DNA from: Ilyonectria destructans
Taxonomy: Eukaryota > Ascomycota > Sordariomycetes > Hypocreales > Nectriaceae
NCBI GenBank assembly: GCA_020740775.1
Contig: JAHEWK010000039.1
Span: 62,001-126,000 of the forward strand
Direction: 5' to 3'
DNA: 64,000 nt
The notes beneath the pieces were generated by a model. The model did not search any database. It was given only the letters and a program-made list of their open reading frames with translations, and had not been told where the DNA came from. Position numbers and translations under genes: made by a program. Numbering within the stretch: position 1 is the first letter of the stretch; the number at the start of each line of letters is the position of its first letter. Below are positions 32,201-44,334 of this stretch, in pieces.

Positions 32201-34942
32201 ATCTGTGATGCTGAACTTCTTACTTAGCACGATATCCCGAAAGAGGGTGTATCGGCGGTAGAAGTGGAAAGCAGCAATGTGAGGGTTCTGCCGCAATAGG
32301 CGGCGCGATAGAGCCATCCTCTCCGGCTCGGTGGCGGCTAGCCAGTCGTCATACTGGGGCATATGCTGGTAGAGACTCCGCCAGTGTAAATCTGCCGGGC
32401 TAAACGTGATGAATGCACCAGGACAACCAAGGTTATAGGCATAGGCCTCGAGGTCCTGCCTCTTTTTGTTCCAGAATGGACGCGTACCGCGAATAGAAAC
32501 CGCATGCCTTGTGATCGAGTTGATCAGCGCCTGCGCCTCGGGGTCCTCGCTGTGTTCGAGCGCCTGAATGAGTTGCTCTCGCGTGAGCGGCTGATGCCTC
32601 CCATCATGTTGCTTCACGAAGAATCTGGACCGTGAACGTGCCTGTGACCGCATTAGTGTGTTGAAGGCGACGAAGCGGAAGGTCGGGTGGCGTGCAAAAC
32701 GCCCGTCGTGCCAGCGCATCGCGTGCTCGACGTAATCCTTGTAATCAATGGAGCGTAATCGAGGTTCAACAAAGTCGGCTCTACCGTCAGGAAAGAGGCA
32801 GGGAAACGCCAAGGAGAGTAGGGCATGAGAGCGATTGAACTCATTAATGGGTGTGTGTCGTATATTCGGGAGCCGCAGCTCGTGTTGCGCCTGCACCTGG
32901 AAGCTTGTGGAAAGCCCTGAATCAACTTCTGATTCTCCGGCGAGAATAGACCGCAGAGCATCGAGTTCCGTGTCCTTGGCCAACAGGTCTGGCACTGCAG
33001 CCTCGTCCTCCAGGTCAGGCTCTGCCTCCTGATCTTCCTCGGGTCCAACATCCGCAGCCTCCACCTGACTCTGGGGGATGGCATGCAGGACATTGCCATC
33101 TTGGGGCAATTGATTCAGCCTCTCTTCGTCGATGACGATGCATCGATAGCCAGGATGATGGCGGCGGAGGTAGTCTAGCCATATGACAACCGGCTGGCGG
33201 CGGACGCGGAACTGGCGGGTGAATTGCCGGCTAAGAATTGCGTGAGACGACGTATTGGCAGGACGTAGTAATACAATGTTCAACTCCTGCGGCAGAAGCG
33301 GGAGCTGGTTGTACACTAAGCCAACCTCGCGGAGAAAGTGAACCACGTGCCCCCGATACTTGTACTGCTGCCCTCGCACAAGCATAATATTCACGTGGAC
33401 GTGAACACGAGCAATCAAAGACTCTTCGGTAGGCGTAAGCTGGGGCAATCGGGTCGGTACAGGGCCAAAGTCGAGCTGATTATCCGCAGAGAAGAAATAC
33501 GGCTCGTCGGGGCGGCGTTTTTCATCCCTTCGATAGCAACGCGCACAAATGCCATCGCAATCGATCTTCATCTGGAACCAACTCTCTTGGCATCGACCGC
33601 AAAACTGCATTTGGTCATTGTCCAGCTTTGTCCAGAACTCGTGGAGGATTGCCTTGTCGCGACCAGTCAAGGCGCAAGCCTCAAGGTCTCCATTCCACAC
33701 CGGGTCTTGTGCGTGAAATACCGCCGATTCTTCAGGTGGAATCATCACTGGACTCCGATACCGTCGTGGCGGCCTCGACGATCGAGTTTGCCTTCGAGAT
33801 TGTCTCGGCCGCCCTCCTGTACCAGGGGCAGGACCACGGCGACCACGCCTTGGCCGTGTGGAAGGCTGCGGCAAGCGATGGCGAAGAGGGCTTCCATCCA
33901 CGGAATTATTATCGTCGTTCTCGTCTTCGTTCCCTGGATCGGAATCACACTCCACCCCTAATTGTTTGAGGTACCTCCGTGGTCGAGCAGGCGAGAGGAG
34001 TAAGTTGAAATAGTCCTCGGCGTCAATATCAGATTCAGAGAACTCTCCCCTGTCATTGCCTTCCTTGGTTATCCCATCCCCGACTTGAAACCAACTCGGT
34101 TGTAGTCGATCTCGACTTCCATCTACGCTCCGTGGTTAGCCTGAACAATTTACCAGGACCACAGCACAAGGATACCTTCCCCAGGACCCTCAGACCCATT
34201 AAAGGCGCCGAGTTGAGATATTGTGGGAGTCAGTGACACAGTCTCCCCTGCACGGCGTCGTGAACGATGGTCGCGCTGGACAGCGGCCAGCTTGGCCCTC
34301 GCCCCGGCCTTGGAAGGATCATCTTGCGAGTCCTTCCCGGCCCTGTGGAACCTAGCAGCCAAGTAAGAGTAATCCAAACCAGTTGTGCTGCTTCGGACAG
34401 TAGATGGGTCAGAATGTGAGGCGATTGGATGGGCCGTTGGCTGCACGGGAGGTGAGGGAGCTAGAGCACGGAAACGCCGCGTGCTTTGTTGGGTTGGTGG
34501 AATTGGAGTCCCCAGCACTACGTGCGGCTGGCTAATTGACTCGCCGAATAAACTCCTAGCTGTATGAAGTTGCCGTAGCTTCAGTGGCGATGTAGGCTGG
34601 GTTCCGGATCTCTCATTAGGAGGCGATAGGCCAGCATCTCCGTCGGTTCTTTTCGGAGCAGATCTCTCAGCTGAGGAAGGACGGACGGCCAGGTTCCTCA
34701 ACGTCAGGACTGCACCTTTGGACCTGGCACGCTTGATCAGGTTAGGGAGGCATATAGACTATACCGATGATGTCAGTTACCTCGGAATTGCGCTGGTCCC
34801 GGCATTCCAGGCAGGTTGTAGTTTGATTGACAGATTTCCTCCTGCTAATGAAGTCACTTGCAGGTTTTATTTGGTTGCAAGACGGACAATGGACTCCAAA
34901 GTCAGATCCAGGGCTCATATTACCCCTAGAATCGGAATCCAT
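29249..34942 (-). CDS. Helitron Rep/Pif1-like helicase (Helitron-2), apparently intact
   Basis: Three exons on the minus strand: 34942-34781 (54 codons, MDSDSRGNMS, with a CPSC/CLEC four-Cys finger), a 49-bp intron (34732-34780), 34731-34176, a 53-bp intron with a GCTAAC branch-like site (34123-34175), then 34122-29249. The spliced length is 5592 bp, 1863 aa, with no stop. After a basic Pro/Arg-rich region come a Cys-rich DUF6570-like segment (FCGRCQESW, CARC), the Helitron-like N domain, the HUH motif SPHNHGLYW near residue 890, the two-tyrosine motif YAAKYCSK near 1072, and an SF1B Pif1-type helicase with GGGGTGKS near 1407, YLIIDEKSML near 1482 and GDFFQLPP near 1527. These are the nicking and unwinding activities of rolling-circle transposition. 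All key residues are present. The intron choice is mine and rests on phase agreement. Confidence 0.88.
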
Positions 34943-35022
34943 CCTCAGTCATACGGTGCATCGGGATCGATAATGGAAGAAAGGTTGCTTGGCCAAGCAA
35001 ACGAACAGATCGCCAGTCAAAT

Positions 35023-35236
35023 TTGCCTTTCGGTACGAAAGGTCTTCTTAAGCTCTGGGATTTTTCACCCCCCCAAAATCCCGATTACCCGATTCGGAAG
35101 CGCAACTGCACCTCTGGTTGGCCCGGATTAATACACACCCGGGTCCCTCTAATGGTTCTAATCCTCCCCCCGAGTGAAAAGACGTCTTCATTGGCTGGGG
35201 ATTTTCTGCTAAGAATCACGTGAGATTCACGTGAGC
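35023..35236 (-). repeat. Dispersed two-palindrome repeat, copy C
   Basis: About 214 bp, reversed relative to copy A and very similar to it. The CCTTTCGTACCGAAAGG palindrome end faces and lies 80 bp upstream of the Helitron-2 start codon at 34942; the paired CACGTG boxes are at the distal end (35210-35235). Could be the promoter or the 5' terminus of Helitron-2. Confidence 0.75.
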
Positions 35237-35339
35237 TCTTAATTTATAATAATGTCGTTGCTCTTCTCGTGTGCATTTTGTGAGGTTCTTGCTTCTGCTT
35301 GAGTTAGATGAAATCTATTACATTAGATCGGATTTTTAA

Positions 35340-35560
35340 TAGAAATCTCATTATTGATCTCCTTTTTGGAATACCTGGTAGCAACTTGGCGGAGATTTTG
35401 GGTCTTTGGTGGATGTCTGGTGCTGCGAACCCCGCGTCAGGCGTCATCATCGTCATCGAACGCGAACCGGACGTTCCGGGCGGGGTACATCATCATCCCT
35501 GCGTAAAAGAGCCAGAACGACGGGGGCAATGGAATCGGAACAAAACACCCATCATCTATC
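35340..35560 (+). repeat. LINE 5' end scrap
   Basis: Matches the 5' leader and first ORF1 codons of the LINE at 57850 (shared motifs GGACGTTCCGGGCGGGG and the GTAAAAGAGCCAGAACGACG-like stretch) and the inverted scrap at 56165-56345 (TGGCGGAGATT, TGGTGGATGTCTGGTG). A truncated LINE 5' piece; no intact gene. Confidence 0.65.
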
Positions 35561-35610
35561 AATACATACTTGACTGTTCCTTGGATTCGCTATCTAAATT
35601 ATAAACTATA

Positions 35611-36423
35611 TTATTGCTCGTAGTGTGCGGTTGGGTGCAATAATGATAACCGGGCCTCGTTTAATGTTCCCCCACACAATTGCTCCAGCCTAGCCTCGCC
35701 ATCAAACATTTCCTGTGGTATTTTATTCCCGACTATATCCTTCACACGCGCCTTTGACAGCAATATAATACCATCCAGCGATGTGCACCGCGATAGCTGC
35801 ACATACAGGCTATATGGATCGCACTTTCGTGGCTCGAGTTGTCCAGTCTTGGTATTCAGCTTTGTCCCGGTTCCTCGCAGCTCCAGCGCAATCTGGAGGA
35901 GGGTTTCGCCTTGGATTTTGTAATCGGTGCATGCGAATGCCGCAGTGCAGGGAAGTCCTCGCCGGCTCACATTATGCCTCTGCCAAGGCCTCTTCTTGAC
36001 CCTCTTCTTCTTTTCGATTGGTATTTGCGCACTCGTTGGAGTAAGCAGGATTGTGCGTGGTGGCATTTCATCAAATTCGAACTTCTTGGTTGACTCGGAC
36101 GACAGGATGATGCCGGCAGGTGGTCCAAAGTGGAGGATGATATTCGGGGCCAATTGATAGCCTGGGAATATTTTGCTGTCTGGTATAACTTCTAGCGCTA
36201 TGTACTTGGCGCCATTCACGAGCTTGAGGCCTGGGTTTATATTCATGGTCACCACAACCGGCATACCAGGCACGAACATGAATGTGGCCGGCACACAGAT
36301 CTTACTGTCATCCCCGACGCTGGCCATAAGCGTAGCTTCTTCCTCCGTTACCGGCAATGTATTGGGTTTGCCCCAACGGTGCTCGGATAGAAATATCCGG
36401 ACTGGCTTCTGTTCGTTCCGCTG
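35611..36423 (-). pseudogene. Helitron helicase C-terminal fragment (second copy)
   Basis: Minus-strand open frame homologous to the last ~260 codons of Helitron-1 (25200-25994): KPVRIFL, PVTEEEATL, FVPGMPVVVT, GYQLAPNIILHFGP, RRGLPCTAAFACTDYKIQG and YVQLSRCTSLDGI align almost residue for residue. This copy keeps Trp (TGG) where Helitron-1 has TAG at 25236. It lacks everything N-terminal because the hAT-3 element starts at 36424. It belongs to the C-terminal part of a Pif1-type SF1B helicase (the YVQLSR motif binds ssDNA and nucleotide). Not functional alone. Confidence 0.85.
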
Positions 36424-39181
36424 CAGGCTTTCTATCCATACTCGTATGGAATAAGTGATGGAGTATGGAATATTCCATACTCCATACTCCATATTCCATA
36501 CGGGCCGTCCGTATTCCATACGTATGGAATAAGGCCGGAAGAATATTAATCCTGCCGCAGCAAATTCAGGGGCTGTGTAATTACCAGGCACTTTCATCGG
36601 GTTTCCGCTTCGACATCAGCAACGAAAAGGCGCGTCGTGATGCGATCGGCCCGGAAATGTTCCAACCGTCCTCCCTCGCTTCAAATCATTCCACTGACCG
36701 TGCGGGGTCGGCTTCGTCCACCACTGGGCTTCGCTCATCTCCAAGTTCTGCTCCGCAAGATCCATCCGACAGCAGCGGCCGCAAGACTCGAAAACGCAAG
36801 TCAACTGCAAATACTTGGGCACATGCCCGTGAGCCTCAGAACTCAGAGCCTGCGCGCTGCCCTCGGAAAAATGAGAAGATCTATTATTGTATGCATTGCA
36901 GAGATCCGACCTATTCCACTACTGTCTCAACCACGTTTCGCCGCCATTTGCTCAAAATCCACGGAATTGAGTTAGTTGCCCACGACCATCCGATCAAGAA
37001 ACAACGCGACAACCTTATTCAGGATGCTTTCGCCAAGGCTGGTGAGGCGAATACTACGAAGCAATTGGCGAGGCAAGAGGAAACTCTTAGAGCTGCAGTC
37101 AATCGGAAGGCCGCACTTGAGGCCCTGGTACAGCTCGTCACCGTCCGCAATCTCTCCTACAACTGCAGCTCTTGGCCAGAATTACACGCGCTTATTTGCG
37201 CGGTGAACTACACTGCGGAGGACCTAATTAGCCTCTCCCACGGCTCCATTCAAAAGCTTGTCTCCAATTCTTATTGTGTGCACAAGGATGTCCTGCGGAG
37301 AAAGCTGCAATCCTCGTCGTCGAAGCTCCATCTCTCTGTAGATGTTTGGTCGGCTCCGAATCACAAAGCCTTCCTCGGAATTTGCGTCAAATTTGTCGAC
37401 ACGGACGCTAAGGAGACACTGCAAGCGCTGCTTGCTCTATCAGAGCTACCCGGCCTCGATGGGCCGGGTAGCCATGGCGGAGCTGAGCAGTGGAAGCTTC
37501 TCCAGCATGTCCTCGAAGACTATAACATCTGGAATAAGATCGGCTTCTATACCGGTGATAACCATGGTTCAAACGACAAGCTCTGCCGTTTGCTGGGCAA
37601 ACATCTTCAGGGGAAAGGCATCAACTGGGAGGCAAAGAAGCAGAGGATTCGATGCCATGGCCATGTCATCAACCTCGCTGTTCAAGCCTTCCTCTTCATG
37701 GACTCCAAAGAAGCCGCACGAGCAGCTCTGGAACAGATTGAGGGCGACGACGAAGTTGCGTTTGGCAGTGACTTTGCTGAACGGGTCAAGGCGCAAAAAG
37801 CGCTTGGTTGGCGTCGACTGGGGCCACTTGGCAAAGTCCACAATATCTCAGTGCACATGCGCGAGAATGATTATCGGTGGAATCTATTTAAGAAGCGCGC
37901 TGGAAGGTCGTTGGGCCTTGACAACGATACGCGCTGGAACTCATGGTTCCTTCTTCTAGACGTTGTCCTTGATCTCCAGGAGCATGTGGAGTGGTATCAG
38001 AGAAAGTACTATGAGGACACGCAGGACGATTATCTCACCCCTAATGAGTGGCGAGTCCTACGGGAAACACGCGCTTTCCTTCAACCCTTCTGGAAGATTA
38101 CTCAACTCACGGAGGGCCGCTATGCCACTTTGGACCGCACGCTCTTCACCATGGACGTTCTTCACAAGCATTACACACAAGCCTTCCAAAAGTAATCCGA
38201 CAATCATCCCCTCCGAAGTTGCATTGCAGCCTCATGGGCTATATTTGACAAGTATTACCAGCTTACAGATGAGAGCCCTGCCTATGGCGCAGCCATGATA
38301 CTTCATCCGTCGCGGCGTATGGCCCATGTTAAGAAGAACTGGCCCAAATCGTGGCACAAACCAGTCCTTGATGGCGTGAAGAAGTATTGGGAGGATTACT
38401 ACCAGGGGTTACCGATTACCACCACAACGCCTGAGCTACGAGACAGCCTACAGCCACTCGACGAGTATGACCTGCTTGCTCGAGAGCTCGATGTCGTTAG
38501 CCCAGCGATGAGTGATCTCGACGAATACAAGTCCTTCACCGCGGAAACTCCTGTCGCCATCGACTGTTCCCCGCTTGCTTGGTGGCTTAGAGAGGAGCAG
38601 CAACAACGATACCCCCGTCTATCCAAAATGGCCGTCGATATCCTCTCAATACCCGCTATGTCGGCCGAGCCAGAGCGCGTCTTTTCTGGCGCACGACGCA
38701 CAATATCATGGGATCGATGTCGGCTGGGAAGTCGTACAATTGAGAGAGGAGAGTGCATGAAGAGCTGGATTAAGAGCGGCATCACCCAGGGAATTCCGGT
38801 CGACTTGGTCGAAGAGGGGGAGAACGAGGAGGAAGGTGGTAGTATGGAAAGGTGGCGGGGCTCAACACCTGATTCTTTTCAAGACTGAAAAGTAAAAATA
38901 TTATTCCCGCTATTGTAGTCTGTTTCAGAGTGATCCCAAACCTTCGTCTATGCTGGTTCATACTTCAATGTCAGCGCTGTCTGTAGCCGACGGCAGGCAA
39001 ATCACTGTACAATTACTGAATTGCAGAGCTCCCAAACCTGGTTCTTTACGATAGTGGTAGTGTGAGATGACGTCATTTTTTGTATTCCATACGTATGGAA
39101 TAAGCTTCCATACGAGGCCCATTCCATATTCCATATTCCATACGGGTCTGTATGGAGTATGGAGTATGGATAGAAAGCCTG
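36424..39181 (+). mobile_element. hAT DNA transposon (hAT-3)
   Basis: Inverted ends CAGGCTTTCTATCCATACTC at 36424 and mirrored to 39181 enclose subterminal arrays of TATTCCATAC/GTATGGAATA motifs and one transposase. About 2.76 kb. Unlike hAT-1 and hAT-2, the bases outside the two ends (TTCCGCTG left, TCGCCGAG right) do not form an 8-bp duplication, and the flanks are unrelated (Helitron fragment on the left, LINE fragment on the right). A rearrangement after insertion is likely. Confidence 0.7.
36657..38888 (+). pseudogene. hAT transposase with one nonsense codon (hAT-3)
   Basis: 744-codon frame from ATG 36657 (MFQPSSLASNH). It contains a BED-type finger (YYCMHCRDP then RRHLLKIH), a catalytic region with LHLSVDVWS and TGDNHGSND, RCHGHVINLAVQAF, NDTRWNSW, and a C-terminal dimerisation domain (LAWWLREEQQQRYPRLS, SAEPERVFSG). 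The only lesion I find is a TAA at 38193-38195 between AFQK and SDNHPLRSC; the same phase continues on both sides, so one base change separates it from a full-length enzyme. An in-frame upstream extension to 36465 runs through the terminal repeat and is not part of the protein. Confidence 0.85.
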
Positions 39182-39482
39182 TCGCCGAGGGCAAGCGCCA
39201 GTCTCGTCATCGGCGAGATGTACCTTCGACTCACTGATACTTTGAGTGTCGCTAGCGGGTGCTTCTTTGGCAGCGTGTGCATATTGATGTACAACTTCAT
39301 TCCAGCCAGAGCATGTCGCTCGTGTACTGTTTGGATGTTGGCTTCCGCTTCAGCTACTGCCCTCGCCACCGTCTGGAAGGCTCCCGTGATGGCCCGCGCT
39401 CCTATTTTCTGTGCCCTGTTGAACTCTTTCAATTCCCTTTCGCCGCGCGCATGCGACCACACGACAGACGCGTAATCCATGG
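39182..39482 (-). pseudogene. LINE reverse-transcriptase C-terminal fragment, distal half
   Basis: Minus-strand coding piece MDYASVVWSHARGE followed by RAQKIGARAITGAF and LPKKHPLATL. This is homologous to the region after the reverse transcriptase in the LINE at 57850-63295 ([39 protein letters not shown]). It continues the piece at 44884-44967; the two are separated by the IS3EU-like element and its CCCCAG duplication and rejoin in phase. Truncated on the left by hAT-3. Confidence 0.8.
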
Positions 39483-41599
39483 CTGGGGTACGGAAGGCTA
39501 TATCTTACACTGGGTCAAAACGATTTTTTGGATAGGTCCACGGCAGCCGCGGGCACTGGCAATCACCGGCTAGATGGAAGCTGCTAGTCCCAATTAGGCA
39601 GAAGCCAATAGAATCACTTGAAATTTCAGGAACTATGGGTCTTCTACTATATCCCGGGCTTTCCAGCCCCTTATAACCCCGACCACTATATTTCCACCCC
39701 GTGCCCGCATAATACCCTCTTGCTGTATACGCTAGCCGATCGGGAGAATAAGCAGTGTCCTTTTCGCATTTAGAACTGTCCAGAAATAGACTACTGCAAT
39801 TGCTTCCGTGCAGGCGCTCAATTGTGACTGGTTCTTGCCTTTCTGGCCTTTCAGCAGTTTCTGCAGTTACCCAAAAATTGTTATTTGCCCCACCTTCCCC
39901 ATGAAATTCATATAGCGTACAGTCCCGTACGGTTCCATACGGTTTCTTCCGGCCTCAATCTTAACTTCATTCGCATTTTACCCGTCTTTTTACGCACCCG
40001 TTCGGCGCCACGTACATACTAATATTTTGCGTACAGCCCCGGTTTATCGATAGCCATTTTCGTATAACCTTCCGTAGGGCTCCACTCCCAAATACGACCG
40101 AACACCTCCAACGACAATGGCCCGTGGATCTGGTAAGGGTGGAATAGGTATAAAGGGCATATCTGGAACCGGTCCGGCGTTGAATGTTTCTGATCTTGCC
40201 AATCCGGCCCCAAACGCTTTTAATCTCGCCAATCCAGCCCCGAGCGGTCCTAAGAGCGAACGCACCTGCTCCAAGCTGTCCGACTTCCAACCCTAGCTTC
40301 CCCCCAGCCATTCTAGCTGGAAGCCCCCGGACACTTGCATTTATAGTTATCGGCTCCCGAATACGGAGCTTGAGCAGGGCCAGCCGGATGAGACCGTTGG
40401 CGAGCATTTGACCGCCTGGGCCCTCAAGCGTACGCTCCCGTTCTTACCTACTTTGCCCGCTCACGCCCGCCTCTGACCCGTTCGCCAGATATCTCTAAGA
40501 ATGTTTCCGCGGCCGTTCGTACACTCGCCCAGAACTACGTCAAGGTTTGTCTTCCGCTTCCGTCTGTAGCCGTATAGCATTATATAATAATAGATGCTTA
40601 CGCTTATATCAGATCAAGTGCATTATAGGCGTCCGTACCCATCCGGGCGCGGATGGAGCGGTTTTTTTCAGCACTCTTAACCTTCGGCGGGGTGCCAATT
40701 GTGACGCGGCCTTCCACCATCTATATAGCAACTTGCGGTCCGGAACGGACGCATGCAGCCCTTACCAGAGGGGCCTAGGCCCGTTTGACTGCTGCATTTA
40801 GATTAACGGCGCCTGTGCGAACTGTCGCTATAACTCCGCGGCCAAGTGCTGCACTCTCTATAGTATATATGCCCCCGTTTGTCCCCGCTCTCGCCCGCTC
40901 TCCCCCGTTCTAACATATTGTTAGCCAAGGATGGAGATACTAAGCCTAAGGGTACAAAGCGGAGCCGTAAGGCCACAGCCGGCCGCGGCCGTAAGCGTCG
41001 GGCCCTAGATGATAACGATGATATTCTCGACGTTATCCATAAGGTCCCCCCCAAGTACCTCCGTAGGCTTGCAGACATCTTCTACCAGGTCGCTGACGAT
41101 CTTAACGAGGAGACTAATATATACATCCCCGTCTATCCCTATACAGGCATATACAGGCCTATATAGCTCTAAACGGAAGGCTAACTTTTTCTAGATAACT
41201 CTGATTCTGATTCTAATTAAGTTGTCTTCATTAGCATTCAGGACAGTATACCAGCAAACGGCCCGCCGTTTGGCTTCATATTTGTCAGTCGGCATCACTT
41301 TTCGAAAAGGGTTTATAATATCCCGTTCTTATCTATACGGGTGCGCTCAGTTTAGGTGAGTATTCGTACGGCGCTATTTACTTAGACTTGGGTATTTTCG
41401 GTTTTTTTTTTTAGGCTGGACGAACAAGCCTATTCAGGAATATAAGCTCCTGCTTATATCCGTTTTAGTCTTTTGGTCTTCTAGATAGTCCGGCTCCGTC
41501 CGGGTGGGTTCGCGCTCGTATAGGCTAGAAATAGACTTTATACTCTCTACTTTTCCCTTCTTTAATTCTTAACTTCTAACTAATTATTAATTTATCGAA

Positions 41600-43320
41600 A
41601 TATCTTCCGTATACCCCCGAATGCCTCTAAAGGCCTTATAGCAACCCCGAGCGACATCAAACGACACTGCGAACGCCGATCTAATGCCGCGATAAAAGAT
41701 CGATATTGAGCCCTACCGAGAATAAATCCGCATGAAATAGCAACTACACTGGACGAATGCAGCTATATGCGAATGGCTCCGGACGGACCTAAGTATCTCT
41801 ATTTCTGAAACTATCTTGAAGTGTTTTCTTCGACTTTAGGGCTTCCAATGTGAGGGCCGTATGGAAGTAACTGATGCCCTCCGGGACTGTTTATACTTCT
41901 ACTTCTTCAAACACTACCTTACGGACGAACGGCTAGTCTAAGTACTACAATCCGAGGGGTTTTCTATTACCCAAAGAGGCCTGGTACAGCTACATTAAGA
42001 GATGGGCCTTCGCAAGCGGTATACTCCAGAGGAAAATATTACCTTACGAGAATAGGCCGTTAATTATATTGCCTAAGCGGTCGACTCAATGCGCCGTTTA
42101 GTAGGGTACGGGCGTGAATACCTCCGAATGGAGCTGCGCCAATAAGGATTATCCACGAGCCGAGATGTCCTCTACTCTGCCTATAAAGAGGTCCACTAAT
42201 AATACTTCCAGGACCGGCTGGATAAGTTCAGATGGCGCCGTACGGGCTGGACCTACCCTGGGCCAAATTTCATCTGGTCTATTAATGCATATAATAAATT
42301 AAAGCTATATGGCTTTAAGGTCTACGCGGGGATTGATGCGTACTTAAGATATATCCCTTGGTTTTTTATCGACTTTAGTATGCATACATCCATCGGCGTT
42401 GGGCTTTAATATCTCTCAGTTATTTGCGAACTTAGCTTTATGCCTCGGATTATACGGGCTGATTGTGGGAAGGAAACCCCAGTTGTTACTGGCCTCTATT
42501 GGTACTACTTAAGTCAGACCGGATGTAAATAGGTATAGCTACTTACGGGCGAGGCTATACTAATTCAGTTTAAGGACTGCTTTATATACGGCAAGAGCAT
42601 CTATAACGTTAAGATTAAGAGCTGGTGGAATTATCTTTATAAAGGCTATTTACAGTTTTAGCGGGTAAGAATACTCTCGAGCGCCTTTAAGCATCCCCAA
42701 ACGCCCCGTTACTAACTAATACATACAGACTGTCTTCAGGACCCTACACACAATTGGGCTTTTTAAACCAAGTTAGATCTACGACCAGATTGCCCTTCTA
42801 TATATATATATAGAACCTTTAGATATAGATCTGCGCAGCTTCATATAGATATAGAACAATCATTACATCCGCAAATAGTCCAACCGACCTTATGTCGTTC
42901 CTGGGGTCCTGTACATCCTCTATTACCGCCCTGAACAGTCCCGTACGGAGGATTACAGGGAGCCAATTATCCCGGCTGTACTAGAGGAGATGGAGGAACT
43001 TCTTGGTTACAGATCATTCAATCTATCCTTATATCTCTCTGCCGAGGTATTAGCACTCTATACGTCCGTACTCAGCCGTTCGATTAGGGAAGGAAGTAAA
43101 TAGCGCTATGTGAATAGTATTGAGATCCCGCTTTATTGCTTATATGTTTACCTACGGAAAAGTCTTAAAGACTACTATAAATCCGGAGTCAACCCTAAAT
43201 TACAGCTTCAGGAGCTGCCAACCGGAGGTATCCAACATTTAGAGGATATATTGAGGATATAAGGATTTAACCTGGACGGGTATATATATGGAAGAACGGA
43301 CGGTTCCAAGAACGAATGGG
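41600..43320 (+). pseudogene. Integrase-core (rve-like) transposase remnant
   Basis: With in-frame stops ignored, one phase gives GPNFIWSINAYNKLKLYGF, VYAGIDAYLRYIPWFF, MPRIIRADCGKETPVV and NVKIKSWWNYLYKG. This matches the fungal integrase-core layout with the first Asp in GIDAY and the second in RADCGKE. The third catalytic residue, normally Glu in a RIESWW-like motif, is Lys here (42617-42619), a G-to-A change in TpG context. At least ten TAA/TAG codons interrupt it. No active enzyme is possible. Confidence 0.7.
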
Positions 43321-43914
43321 ATATAAATTCAGAAATAGAATTATCTTAAGACTAACTATAGGGAAGATCTTCTACTCTAAAGAGGCCCATTTAGAAACTT
43401 TTGCGTGTAAATATATACCTTTAAATACTGCAAAGGGGTCGGACTGCAAGAGGCTATCCCTAAAAGCATCTTTGCAATTGTCGTCAGTACTACCTTTTTT
43501 AGATCTATACTATACAGGCTTATCCGCAACTATTATCTCCTGAACGATTATATCTACCTCTGCCTTAACTGGCTCCTTCTGGGTAGACTTAGTGGCCTCG
43601 GTCTTAATAGATACCTTTCTATCGTTCTTCCGTACTGGCCCACTCAGTTCTATCTTAATTCATTTGACTGTCGAAGTAGAGCGTTTCTCGGCCTTAACTA
43701 TAATACTAGCTGGGGCCTCGGACGTATTGCGCTTGCATCCTTATAGATAGGCCAATATAGGCCTTTTACCCTTTATACTAACCTTTTCGTCCCGTTCTGG
43801 TTGGTTGGCCGAGACGCCGGTATATAGGTGCAGGCGGATTTCCGACCGAGGAAGAAGTCCCATCTGCCGCAGAAATATCCAGAGCTGAGTAGACTTATAT
43901 GCTGCCTCATAGAA

Positions 43915-44334
43915 TCAAACATTTAAGTTCAGGCTTACTGGCTTTCTATCGATAGAAATAGCTATCCACTCCCGTTCAGCCAGTTTTACCCACTCTCCTG
44001 AGTTCGAAAAGAACCATTTAATAAGGGCGGATATCAACTGCTGGTATGTATCTGCTTCCAGAGCCATATTAAACTGTACGGCTATTAGAAACCTATATAC
44101 AGCCATAACATCAAACCACTTAAGAGTCTCAATACCACCAGACTCAGCCGTACAGTAATTCCCAGCGTATAAGTATAACAATATTCCGATCTTACGGGGC
44201 TGTATAAGCTCCGTACTGCTCCATTCAGCCTTAGTCTTATCGTTCCGAATGCTGGCCTGACGAGCTTTATCCGCCTCTCGAAGAGCAGATAAGAAATTAG
44301 TTATACCGGCTCGATAAGAGTGTGCTGCTTGCAA
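43915..44334 (-). CDS. Hypothetical 139-codon frame inside the IS3EU-like element
   Basis: Open on the strand opposite to the integrase remnant (QAAHSYRAGITNFL, GIETLKWFDVMAVYR, KLAEREWIAISIDR). The amino-acid composition looks like a real protein and it has no stops, unlike the surrounding element. It could be the surviving part of a second element gene. I do not recognise a family and no good start codon is evident. Confidence 0.35.
   Translation of the reverse strand: MQAAHSYRAGITNFLSALREADKARQASIRNDKTKAEWSSTELIQPRKIGILLYLYAGNYCTAESGGIETLKWFDVMAVYRFLIAVQFNMALEADTYQQLISALIKWFFSNSGEWVKLAEREWIAISIDRKPVSLNLNV

Noticed and set aside
36416..39189. 8-bp target duplication around hAT-3
   Set aside because: TTCCGCTG and TCGCCGAG do not match; ends kept, duplication not claimed.
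39152..39573. Plus-strand frames over the LINE fragment
   Set aside because: They are the complement of the LINE coding strand and have no family resemblance.
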